Assembly: GCA_002422305.1 (NCBI GenBank)
Contig: DIUG01000067.1
Span: 5,562 to 30,027 of the forward strand
Direction of reading: 5' to 3'
DNA from: Patescibacteria group bacterium UBA6164
GTDB taxonomy: Bacteria; Patescibacteriota; Gracilibacteria; BD1-5; UBA6164
DNA length: 24,466 nt
Part shown: piece by piece, positions 10,055-18,402 of the stretch
How positions within the stretch are numbered: the first letter of the stretch is position 1
Layout: the number at the start of each line of letters is the position of its first letter
Notes under the pieces: generated by a model
What the model was told of the DNA's origin: nothing
Database searches by the model: none
Seen by the model: only the letters and a program-made list of their open reading frames with translations
Program-made: the position numbers and the translations under genes

Positions 10055-10081
10055 ATTATATAAAATATATTTTATTTTCAA
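10055..10081 (-). promoter_or_regulatory. Candidate promoter of the Cys-rich membrane protein
   Basis: On the minus strand TTGAAA (10076-10081) and TATAAT (10055-10060), 15-nt spacer, 30 nt before the start at 10024. Same boxes and spacing as the candidate grpE promoter. Confidence 0.4.
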
Positions 10082-10120
10082 AATTTAAAAATAATATGTT
10101 TTTAAATATATTACTTTAAT

Positions 10121-10212
10121 ATACTAAAATGATTTTATAATCTTAGTAGTAAAATTAGTCAACTGATGGCTTCAGCCATTTGAAATACTAAGTTTTCTAA
10201 ATAATTCTAGTA
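10121..10212 (-). repeat. 92-nt structured repeat, copy A
   Basis: Between two minus-strand genes. Read on the minus strand it starts TACTAGAAT and ends ATTTTAGTA (outer stem), contains CTTAGTA and TACTAAG (middle stem) and the central hairpin ATGGCT-GA-AGCCAT (plus coordinates 10166-10179). Copy B at 12443-12534 has the same length and layout in the opposite orientation with a different central hairpin sequence. It may also stop transcription of the aminopeptidase gene upstream. Confidence 0.65.
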
Positions 10213-10233
10213 TAAATTTCACAAAATAAAAAA

Positions 10234-11283
10234 TTATATTATATAGTTACCATTTTTAAAAACTAACTTTTCATCTATATAAATTTCTTTTATATCTGGA
10301 AAAATATCTATATGATATCTTTGTACTATAGATTTATCTAATTTCCTTCTATAAATTTGGTGTTTTTTTCATAATGAAATATGAAATCAAGCAATTCTTT
10401 CATATGAATTTATATCTGATAAAGGTTTATCTTTAGTTATTCAATTATTTAATCAAAAACCTAATTCTCTAAACATTACTTCTCAATCTTCTGATTCTTT
10501 TATAAAATTCAAAATATTTTTAAAAGTTTCTGGATAAATTGATTCATCTCACATTATTTTACTTTTTTCTATCTTTATTTTAAATGGTTTAACAAATTCT
10601 ACTTTCAATTTTTCATCTGGAAAAGCATAAATACTTAATTCACCATTAACATTATCAAATTTTTTTGCTTCAGTAAAATTTTCTCATATAGGAAAATTAC
10701 CTCATCTATTTTTTCAATCATAATTTCAATCATTTATTTTCATATCTTCAAATCATCAATCAACATTTAAAATTGATCAATCATTACAAATAAATTTCAT
10801 TGAATTTGCTACATCAGATATTTTTTTTAATTTAAATCATAAATCTTGATAATATGGAGTTTTATACTCTATAGAATCTGCATAATTTTCAATTTGATTA
10901 TCATATATATAAGCTAAATGTCTATGTTCTAAACATCAAACTCATGCATTATTTAAATTTAATCTTATTCTAAAATTATCTAGCATAAAATTAGTTGATT
11001 GTACCAAAATAACCGTTGAATTTTCTTTTAAATTTAATAATTTATTTTTTAATTCTTCTTTATCAAATTTATTAAAATCAATTTTTTCTATATTTCTTGA
11101 TATATTTAAATTTTGCAATTCCCTTAATGATTTTATATATCATTTAGATAATTCTTGAGATAACTTTGAATCTAAATCATAAACAAATATTATATCTTTA
11201 TTTAAAAATATATTATCATTTACTTTTAAATTATTTAAAAGTATATTTTTAGTAGCAATATAAAATTTTTCTTGTAAGTTCAT
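10234..11283 (-). CDS. M29-like (aminopeptidase T type) metallopeptidase
   Basis: 349 residues. The C-terminal half follows the M29 pattern: DGEVMFRELGFGLN with a metal-binding Glu, an ERIAGFHISLG segment corresponding to the family E..GT.HIALG, and YHIDIFPDI for the final His-x-Asp, with a terminal strand FKNGNYII. An earlier Glu (GNFPIGENFTEA, about 193-204) matches the GE metal site. M29 enzymes remove N-terminal amino acids using two metal ions, in the cytoplasm. The N-terminal 110 residues are less conserved. Confidence is in the superfamily, not in substrate. It is followed by repeat A and preceded by the HIT-like gene (31-nt gap), likely one transcript. Confidence 0.65.
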
Positions 11284-11314
11284 ATAATAGACTTATTTTA
11301 AGATTAATATTAAT

Positions 11315-12361
11315 TTATTGTAAAGTTTTATAGCTTAAAATTTCCTGAACATTTTTTCTTATTCTATCCATATTTGGTAAATTATCTGGTGCTAAAGTAT
11401 TTCTAGAAATAGAGTGTCACATAGTTTCTAATACTCCTGCATCTTCTCATTTATTTTTAAATGAAAATCTAAATCTTAAATGCCAAATTCATTTTTTTTC
11501 ATAAAATCAAATACTAAATCATATCTTATCTAAATCTTCTCAAATCAGTTTTAATGTTTCTTTTGAAATTATACTAGTATCTTTATTATAAACAGTTTCT
11601 AAATATTTTCTTCCTTCAGAATGAACTTGCTCAAAAATTCTTAATGTTTCTTCATTTTTCATATCTCATGGAAGAGTAAAATCAACAGCATAATATTCAT
11701 CAGAAGATACTAATAAAGATTCTTTATATCATTGTAATTTAACATTTAAAAATTTACTTTCAAATTCTTTTATCATTTGAAGATTTTGTTTATTCAAAGC
11801 TAATAAATGTTTATTATCTTCAGTTTCATTTACTATAAGAGGAAGTTTTTTTATAGTATGTAAACCATCATTTTTTTCATTTGTATCCATAAGAGTAACA
11901 TGAGTATGAGGTCTTTGAACAGATTGAGATTTTCAAGGTCCAGGAAAAATAGAATGATTTAATCAATAAATCAATTCTAAATTTCAAGAGATTAAATCTT
12001 CTTTATAATCATCTTGTAAACCGGCTAATAATAATGATAATATTTCATAATATTCTTTTAAATCATCATCTTTAATTTGTCACATATGGTAAACATCTTC
12101 AGATAATCATGTATAAATAAGCATAATATGATGATTTCAATATGGTCAAATAGTAGTTGAAACAGCCCAATTTTTTCATTCATATAATAAATTATTTTTT
12201 TCCTTTAAATCATTTAATAATCAATTTCTATTTTTAAGATTATCCAAATTAAAAGGAGCATGTCTTCTAGGATCAGTTGGTAATTCATGTTTTAAAACAT
12301 TTTTTATTAATCAATCAGTAATTATTGATTGATCGCCAAAATCTAAAGTATTATTTCTCAT
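11315..12361 (-). CDS. HIT/GalT-like nucleotide-binding protein (tentative)
   Basis: 348 residues. I do not recognise a specific family. The middle shows a fold-like order seen in HIT/GalT proteins: WAVSTTIGPYGNHHIMLIYTG (strand with His pair, about 65-85), a helix with SEDVYHMGQI, then SIFPGPGKSQSVQRPHTHVTLMD (about 142-164) that could be the His-x-His catalytic strand, though only two histidines of the triad are visible. The C-terminal third is helical and charged. HIT and GalT enzymes act on nucleotide phosphates or nucleotidyl sugars. It could instead be an unrelated CPR-specific family. Confidence 0.4.
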
Positions 12362-12442
12362 ATAAAAAATTAAAATTAAAATTATAAGTTTATATTAACA
12401 TACAAGCTTTTTTTTGTCAATATAACTAAAAAATTTTATTAT

Positions 12443-12534
12443 TATTAGGAATATCTAGAAAATTTAGTATTTTCAAAGAGCTAAAGCTCTCTGTTAAACA
12501 TTTTTTTCACTAATATTATAAAGCTATTCTAGTT
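12443..12534 (+). repeat. 92-nt structured repeat, copy B
   Basis: Aligns with copy A (10121-10212, minus) over its whole length: AGAAAA-T/C-TTAGTATTT core, central hairpin AGAGCT-AA-AGCTCT (12477-12490), then CTGTT and ATTATAAA near the end. The outer ends pair imperfectly (TTAGGAATA with TATTCTAGT). It lies between the HIT-like gene and the SSB-like gene. Confidence 0.65.
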
Positions 12535-12561
12535 AAATCATAAACTCATATATAATTTTTT

Positions 12562-12849
12562 TTAAAAAGGTATATCTTCAATAGAAATTTCAGAATTATT
12601 ATCATTATTAATATTTTGTGGTTGGTTATTATTAGATGAAGATCATTCTGGCGACCATTCATTTAGTACAAAATAATGAGTATCACCATATTGTCCTGGT
12701 TCTTTTCTTTTACTCATAGTCATATTTATATAACCTTTTTCATTTGCATATTGTTGTAATTTTTCGATATTAAAACTCATATTAAAAAATTCTCAAAATT
12801 GTCAATTAACTGCTTTACAGCTTGTTCAATCTATATATGTTTTTGCCAT
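12562..12849 (-). CDS. Small SSB-like protein with DIPF C-terminal tip
   Basis: 95 residues. The N-terminal 70 residues (MAKTYIDG, FFNMSFNIEKL, GYINMTMSKRKEPGQYGDTHYFVLNEW) form a plausible small beta-barrel, and residues 72-88 are a low-complexity Ser/Asn/Gln linker. The chain ends ISIEDIPF, the acidic-hydrophobic tip by which bacterial SSB recruits repair and replication proteins. At 95 residues it is much shorter than a standard SSB (about 150-180), and I cannot show an OB fold. It may be a reduced or alternative single-stranded-DNA-binding protein. It lies 68 nt after pyrG on the same strand. Confidence 0.6.
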
Positions 12850-12917
12850 ATTTAATTATTATATTTTAAAAGTAGTGATATTTTATTTTTATTATTATTA
12901 AAATCAAATAAATATTT

Positions 12918-14525
12918 TTATATTTTTAAACTAGATTTTATTAATCAATCAAACAAAGGATGTGATTTTTCTAAACTTGATTTAAATTCTGGATGAGCTT
13001 GAGTAGCTATAAAAAAATTATTTTTTGGTAATTCTATAAATTCTACTAATTTTCAATCAGGTGATTTACCAGATAAAACCATTCATAATTTTTCTATTTC
13101 TTTATGAAAAAATGGATTTACTTCATATCTATGTCTATGTCTTTCGCTTATAATTTCTTTATCATAAAGTTTCCTTACCAAACTTCACTCTTTTAAAATA
13201 GCATCATAAGATCATAATCTCATAGTTCATCATTTATTTTTAATATCTTTTTGTCATAAAATAAAATCTACAATAGGAAAAATTGTATTTTTATCAAATT
13301 CAACAGAATTAGCTCATTTCATTTTTCAAATATTTCTCATATATTCTATAACTGCTAATTGTAATCACAAACATAATCATAAAAAAGGTACATTATTTTC
13401 ACGAGCAAATTTTATAGCTCATATTTTTCATTCTATTCCTCTTTTTCAAAATCATCAAGCTACAATAATTCCATTTAAATCTCATTTTTCTTTTATTTTA
13501 AATAAATATTCATTTATATTATCTAATTTTTCTAATTCTTCAGAATTAATCCAAGTTATATTTACTTTACAATTAATATTTGCTCAAGAATGATTTAATG
13601 CTTCAATTAAACTTAAATATGTGTCTTTAAATTCTGTATATTTTCATACTATTCCTATACTTGTATTATATTTTGGAGATATTATATTATTTGTTAATCT
13701 TTCCCAATTATCTAAATTTGCAATTTTTTTCTTTAGTTTCAATTTTTTTTCTAAAACTCTTTCTAAATTTTGATTTTTAAAAGATAATGGTATTTGATAT
13801 ATAGTAGAAACATTTACTGATTCTATAATATTTTCCTCTAATATATCACAAAGTGATGATATTTTTTCCTTTATATTTTTATCCATTGTTTTTTCTGTTC
13901 TACATACCAATATATTTGGCACTATTCAATATTCTCTTAATTTTGAAACAGAGTGTTGAATAGGTTTTGTTTTTGTTTCTCAAGAATAATTCAAATGCAA
14001 TAAAGGTGCTAAATGAATATATGCTACATTATCATCTCAAATATCTTTTTTCATTTGTCTAATTGCTTCCAAAAAAGGTAAACTTTCTATATCTCAAACA
14101 GTTCATCCTACTTCTACAATAGTTACATCAGAAAAAGATGCAATATGAATAAGTCTTTCTTTTATATTATCAGTTATATGTGGAACTATTTGAACAGTCT
14201 TTCATAAATAATCTCATTTTCTCTCTTTTGTTATAACATCTAAATAAATTTTTCCTGTAGTAATATTATTATCTTTATAAAAATCTTTTCATAAAAATCT
14301 TTCATAATTTCATATATCTAAATCAGTTTCTCATCAATCATCAGTAACAAAAACTTCTCAATGTTCATAAGGACTCATTGTTCAAGCATCTATTTGTAAA
14401 TACGGGTCCATTTTAACCATACTTACACTGTATCAACTTGCTTGTAAAATTTTTCAAATAGATGCTGAAGTAATTCATTTTCACAAACCTGAAATAACTC
14501 AACCTGTAACAAATATTATTTTCAT
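12918..14525 (-). CDS. pyrG: CTP synthase
   Basis: 535 residues, full length. The N-terminal synthase (amidoligase) domain has VTGGVISGLGKGI, MDPYLQIDAGTMSPYEHGEVFVTDDGGETDLDIG and VEVGGTVGDIES; the C-terminal glutaminase has the GLCLGLQ nucleophile elbow (Cys385) and AHPEFKS for the catalytic His/Glu. It converts UTP to CTP using glutamine ammonia and ATP. TGA encodes several invariant glycines, including both sides of the nucleophile Cys. One of few complete nucleotide-synthesis genes expected in such reduced genomes. Confidence 0.97.
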
Positions 14526-14562
14526 ATATTATTTTTTATATTAATTCTAAAATTTTCATAGA

Positions 14563-14590
14563 ATAATACAAAAAAATTAAAATTTAACAA
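14563..14590 (-). promoter_or_regulatory. Candidate pyrG promoter
   Basis: On the minus strand TTGTTA (14585-14590) and TATTAT (14563-14568) with a 16-nt spacer, 37 nt before the pyrG start. An inverted repeat with arms AGTAATT/AATTACT (14600-14636) lies just upstream and might be a binding site. Confidence 0.4.
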
Positions 14591-14702
14591 AAGAATTTCA
14601 GTAATTTGTAGAAATAACTTGAAATGCTGAATTACTAATTTTAGAAAAAATTAATTATTTTTCAGTTCAATTTTATCATTTTTCTCACTAAAAATACAAC
14701 TT

Positions 14703-14745
14703 AAAAAATACAAAAAAGTTTAAATTAAACTTTTTTGTATTTTTT
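14703..14745. terminator. Long A/T hairpin, likely bidirectional terminator
   Basis: Near-perfect 21-bp inverted repeat: AAAAAATACAAAAAAG and its complement around GTTTAAATTAAAC, with T-runs on both strands. It stands between pyrG (180 nt away, divergent side) and a region without a sure gene, so which transcript it ends is unclear. Confidence 0.6.
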
Positions 14746-15195
14746 ATATATAATTCAAGCTTTGTAATCACATAAAATAACTCTCTTTTTATAAAAAAAA
14801 AGTCTGCTACATGAAAAAGAGCCAAAAAAATTTGATTTTGCGGTTAATTCTATTAGACTTATTTCTGATAATTATTTATCTCAATTTTATGATTTTTAAA
14901 ATCATAATTTTAATCTTATTAAAACTGGTCGGATTTGAAACGGGACGATAGAAATAAAATCAATTATGGATTATTTAAATAAAAGTAGTAAAAACACTAA
15001 ACAATTAATTATTAAATTAACTATTATAATATTATTACTTTTGATATAACCTATTTTTAGGTAAAATGATATTTAAATTATGGAAATGTGCAACAGATGC
15101 AAATAAAATTAAAAGTGATAGAATGAAAAAATATATGGAAACAAAAGACTTACTAAAAAGAATACAAAATTAAAACAATAATATAAAATATAGAT
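14746..15195 (+). other. 450 nt with no confident gene; possible gene debris
   Basis: One frame reads KEPKKFDFAVNSIRLISDNYLSQFYDF without any start codon, is closed by TAA at 14897-14899, and then stays open to 15047-15049 with GRIGNGTIEIKSIMDYLNK and a hydrophobic end. The first part looks like the start of a small helical-bundle protein, so a decayed gene is possible. In another frame 14811-14951 could encode a 46-residue hydrophobic peptide. A weak hairpin ACCTA-TTTT-TAGGT lies at 15049-15062. None of these is a firm gene. Confidence 0.3.
15066..15173 (+). CDS. Possible 35-residue peptide
   Basis: ATG to TAA, 35 residues, rich in Lys and Asp/Glu (MIFKLWKCATDANKIK and then a helical charged tail). 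Its amino-acid mix is more protein-like than the AT-rich background, but no family is recognised and it could be the tail of a decayed gene. Confidence 0.25.
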   Translation: MIFKLWKCATDANKIKSDRMKKYMETKDLLKRIQN

Positions 15196-15224
15196 TTGTA
15201 TTATTGATATACTTTATATATAAA
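15196..15224 (+). promoter_or_regulatory. Candidate promoter of the zinc-ribbon/HNH/J-domain island
   Basis: TTGTAT (15196-15201) and TATAAA (15219-15224) with the ideal 17-nt spacer, 39 nt before the first start codon. The three genes that follow have gaps of 11 nt each and no visible internal terminator. Confidence 0.5.
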
Positions 15225-15255
15225 TAAATTAGAAAAATTTTAACAACTTAAAAAC

Positions 15256-15274
15256 TAAATATTATGGAAAATAT
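15256..15274 (+). repeat. 19-nt repeat over a start codon, copy 1
   Basis: TAAATATTATGGAAAATAT, identical at 15786-15804. Both copies contain the start codon of a gene and encode MENI at the N-terminus. Confidence 0.9.
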
Positions 15275-15782
15275 AGATTTAAAAAAATGTCCTTTTTGTG
15301 CAGAAGATATAAAGATTGAAGCAATTGTTTGTAAACATTGCTGAAAGAGTTTGAATGAAAATAATGAAAAAGTAAATAAAATAAGATTAAATAATGGTGA
15401 AAAAGTTGAAAAGTCTAAGCATGTAGGTCCATTATGAATATTAATAACAATTTTTGTATTTGTTGCTTTTTTTATTATATGAAATTATCACATTGTATTT
15501 AATACATCATCTATTTTAGTTGCTCGTCCTTATTTTGGTTTTTCTGATATAATAGCTGATAGTAATGCTTGCACAAGTGGTCCTTGGATTATTGCAATGA
15601 GTAATCATCCATCTTTATGTAAAGGACTTCAAAATGCATGATATTTAGAAAGTGATGATGAAATGAATAGCAAAATTGCTGATAAAATTAAGGATAATTT
15701 AAATAATTATCAAGATTGTGCATCAAAATGTAATTTTACAGATACAGAGTATTCAAAATGTGTTAATAATTGTATAAAATAA
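15264..15782 (+). CDS. Zinc-ribbon membrane protein with Cys-rich exterior
   Basis: 172 residues. N-terminal zinc ribbon KKCPFCAEDIKIEAIVCKHCGKSL (Cys 9, 12, 23, 26), a common bacterial ribbon type; a charged linker; one transmembrane helix at about 55-73; then about 100 residues outside (if ribbon-in) with six cysteines at 103, 119, 152, 156, 166 and 170. The last four form two CX3C pairs nine residues apart. The ribbon is probably cytoplasmic, the exterior disulfide-bonded; both are inference. No known family for the C-terminal part. First gene of a three-gene run with an HNH nuclease and a J-domain protein. Confidence 0.75.
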
Positions 15783-15785
15783 TAA

Positions 15786-15804
15786 TAAATATTATGGAAA
15801 ATAT
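15786..15804 (+). repeat. 19-nt repeat over a start codon, copy 2
   Basis: Identical to 15256-15274, 530 nt apart, at the start of the HNH gene. May be a duplicated translation-initiation region. Confidence 0.9.
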
Positions 15805-16825
15805 TATGAACGATAATGAAATGAAAATAATAGAACAAAAAATAGAGAAATTATGAGGTATTTATAGTAAACAAAATAATATACTTAAATTTCAATATGA
15901 AATGTTGGTAAAATTATATGAAAACTTAGCAAAAAAATGAATATATTTTTCTGTTGCTAAAAAAGAACAATATTTAAATTCAAAAAAGGAAAATGAAAAA
16001 AGTTATATATTAATATGATGAAACTGAAAAACAAAAAGTCCAGCATTTTTACATATAATACTCTGGGATTTTTGAAAAAGTGAAAAATTTATTTGGTTTT
16101 GAAAATACATTTGAATTGATAAATATACATTTAATATAAGATTTTCAGAGAATGATAAAAATATATATGAAAAAAGAAAAATCTTAGAGGAAATAAAAAA
16201 AGTAATATTATTACCATTGAATGAAACAAATAATAAATTCAACTCATATCATAATAGAAATATACAATTTAATGAAATAGAAGATTATTTTGAAAAAATT
16301 AATAGTATTATTAGTAAATTTAATATATGAAAAAGAATATGAAAGTATACTTTTATTAACAACCTTAATGATAGATTAGATTTTCTTATGAAAAATAATA
16401 ATATATCTAATGAAATCACAGTTATTGAAAATAAAGTATTAGAACATGAAAATTCAGAAAAAAGTATAGAAGATAATTATATTTCAAATTCATTTGAATC
16501 TTTTTCAGAATGAAAAGAAAAAGAATATTTTCATAAGAAAAAAGAAAGAAATAAAAAATTAGTTGAAATAGCAAAAAGAGAATTTGAAAGAAAAAATAAT
16601 TGAAAACTTTTTTGTGAAGTATGTAATTTTGATTTTAATGAAATATATTGAAAAAAATATATAGAAGCACACCATAAGATTCCTTTATATAAAATAGAAG
16701 ATATAAGTGGTAACACAATTAAAGATTTAGCTATGCTTTGTGCTAATTGTCATAGAATGATACATTTTTCTGATCCAGCAGGTTGCTTAACTATTGAAGA
16801 GTTAAAAGAAAAAATTAAAAAGTAA
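15794..16825 (+). CDS. HNH endonuclease with novel N-terminal region
   Basis: 343 residues. The C-terminal HNH domain is clear: FCEVCNFDF (Cys274, Cys277), YIEAHHKIPL (His293, His294), DLAMLCANCHRMIH (Cys316, Cys319, His320, His324), i.e. four zinc cysteines plus catalytic histidines. This is the type in McrA-like and other restriction nucleases. Residues 1-270 are not recognised: an N-terminal helical stretch (1-70), a beta-rich block with SYILIGGNGKTKSPAFLHIILWDFG (about 78-105) and a charged linker with a coiled-coil feel. The unknown part could be a target- or modification-sensing domain. It starts 11 nt after the zinc-ribbon gene and ends 11 nt before the J-domain gene. A defence role is inferred. 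Confidence 0.8.
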
Positions 16826-16836
16826 ACTATGAATAT

Positions 16837-17880
16837 ATGAATATAAATAAGGCATTTAAAATCTTATGATTACCTATAAATAGTAACATTGAAGAAGTTA
16901 AAAGAAATTATAGAAAACTTGCTATTGAGTTTCATCCAGATAGGTATAATAATTCTAGTAAAAGAGATATTGAGAAGTTTAACCAAAAAATGAAAGAAAT
17001 AAACCATGCATATAGCTTCATAAAAAATAATATTTGAGATTTAGAAAAATGAATATTTAATTTTGATTTTGAAATTCTCAAATGTTGATTGAAAAGAAAA
17101 GTTGAACCAAAAGAAAGTAGTGAACTTAGAAAATTATGGAATATATCAGGGGATCTACAACAAAATAAAAAATATGGATTAGCTATAAGATTATTGGAAA
17201 TAGGCATTAATGTATATTTTGCTAATAATTCAAATTTATATTTTAGTGATATGTTATATAAATTATGAAGAGATTTAGGTGATTTATTATTTAGATTATG
17301 AATAAAAACAGAATGAATAAAGTTTTTAAAATTAGTTGATGCTAATTATTATTTATGAAGTGCATATTTTGAATATTGAGATTATAAATTAGCTATAAAA
17401 TATCGGAATTTAGAATTTTCAAATCCTAAAACAGGCATAGATTATGAATGATTATATATAAAAATAGTTAAAGCATATTTTTTACTTTGAGATTATGAAA
17501 GATCTATTGCAATGTTAGAAAATATTGATGAAACTAAGTTATTTTATACTAATTCTACATATTGATTTCCAAGAATAATACTTTATTCAATATATTTATT
17601 AGAGTGAATTATTTTAACAGAAAATGAAATGAAAAAAAAGTATCCTATATCATATAATTATGCTATAAAAATATTGAAATCTTATCTAATATGTGTTGAT
17701 GAAGTAGATAAATTGATTAATATTGATAAAGAATATAAAAAATTTATTAATATATTAAAAATTAATACATCAGGTTATATAATAAAAGATTTATCAAGTT
17801 TATATTTTAATATAGACGAATTAGTTGTTATATATGAGGATATTTTTAAAAAAAGTTATCCAAAACTGTTAAATATGTAA
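16837..17880 (+). CDS. J-domain protein with TPR-like C-terminal region
   Basis: 347 residues. The start is the second nearby ATG; the first (16829) meets TAA after five codons. An N-terminal J domain (1-64) has the KRNYRKLAIEFHPDR helix with HPD at 33-35, so it should stimulate a DnaK. There is no G/F-rich region or zinc finger, so it is not classical DnaJ. From about 100 to 240 paired helices (GDLQQNKKYGLAIRLLEIG, YLGSAYFEYGDYKLAIKY, IKIVKAYFLLGDYERSIAML) resemble TPRs, a peptide- or protein-binding scaffold. The rest is helical and unassigned. Third gene of the island with the HNH nuclease; its stop codon overlaps a large palindrome. Confidence 0.85.
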
Positions 17881-18013
17881 TATATACTAAACTTGCTAAA
17901 TAATTAGTAATGAATAAATGATTTTACTTAATTAAAATCTCTATATATAAATAACATTCTTGATATTTAATTTTAAAATCATTACTAATTATTAAACGGA
18001 TTTAGTATATATT
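17879..18013. repeat. 135-nt near-palindrome with 13-bp terminal inverted repeats
   Basis: Ends AATATATACTAAA (17879-17891) and its perfect complement (18001-18013). Inside, TAATTAGTAATGA (about 17901-17913) pairs with TCATTACTAATTA (17979-17991), and ATGATTTTA also has a TAAAATCAT partner. It begins on the last two bases of the J-domain gene's stop and ends at the next promoter. It could be a MITE-like insertion, a strong RNA hairpin ending the operon, or both. Confidence 0.7.
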
Positions 18014-18041
18014 TGATTTATTTTTTTATGTTTAATATAAA
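18013..18041 (+). promoter_or_regulatory. Candidate promoter of the small RNA unit
   Basis: TTGATT (18013-18018) and TATAAA (18036-18041), 17-nt spacer. A start site near 18048 would leave almost no leader before the ATG at 18052, which favours a non-coding transcript. Confidence 0.5.
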
Positions 18042-18047
18042 TTTTAA

Positions 18048-18254
18048 AAATATGAAAAAAGAAAAAAATGATGAAAGTATAAAAATAGAAAGGTTACTAT
18101 CAACCGAGCATATAAAACAAAAAATAATCACCAAAAATGGGACTATTTTTTAGCTTCAAATATAGAAAAAAGACAAAAAAAAAGTTGCTTTTTAGTTATA
18201 AGAAAGGTTACTATCAACCCTCAAAAAAGCACTTCAAATATAAAGTGCTTTTTT
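18048..18254 (+). ncRNA. Candidate structured small RNA with two 19-nt motifs
   Basis: About 205 nt between a good promoter and a strong terminator. AGAAAGGTTACTATCAACC occurs at 18087-18105 and 18201-18219; each copy contains GGTT and AACC arms around a 6-nt loop. TTCAAATATA also occurs twice, once as the terminator loop. Between the copies are A/T hairpins such as AAAAATA...TATTTTT around CCA-AAAA-TGG (about 18121-18152) and AAAAAG-TTG-CTTTTT (about 18179-18193). A 33-residue open frame from ATG 18052 to TAG 18151-18153 exists and cannot be excluded as a short peptide gene. The role is unknown. Confidence 0.5.
18223..18254 (+). terminator. Terminator of the small RNA unit
   Basis: AAAAAAGCACTT (18223-18234) and AAGTGCTTTTTT (18243-18254) around an 8-nt loop, ending in six T. 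A strong rho-independent terminator. Confidence 0.85.
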
Positions 18255-18369
18255 AAAAATTAAAAAGTAATATTTTTCAAGAGAATTATGAGAATTATTG
18301 ATGAATTCATATTAAGAATATTATTTATTGAATGAAAAAGTTTAAGATTTTTATAATATTTTTAGGTAC

Positions 18370-18397
18370 AAAAAAAGACAATTAATTGTCTTTTTTT
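18370..18397. terminator. Bidirectional terminator before the surface protein end
   Basis: Perfect palindrome, seven A, then GACAATTAATTGTC, then seven T. It sits 5 nt beyond the stop of the minus-strand surface protein gene. Between the small RNA terminator and this one (18255-18369) I see no gene. Confidence 0.85.
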
Positions 18398-18402
18398 ATT
18401 AT

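Noticed and set aside
14597..14640. Third copy of the 92-nt repeat family before pyrG
   Set aside because: It has an inverted repeat with AGTAATT arms and some similar words, but does not align along the element and lacks the central hairpin.
14920..15180. tmRNA: the string GGATTTGAAACGGG resembles the conserved tmRNA 5' region
   Set aside because: No matching T-arm (GTTCRANNC) or acceptor-stem partner appears in the next 300 nt, and no plausible tag frame is placed correctly.
18087..18219. Minimal CRISPR array made of the two 19-nt repeats
   Set aside because: Only two copies, 114 nt apart, with hairpins and a partial second repeat between them and no cas genes; spacing and content do not fit an array.
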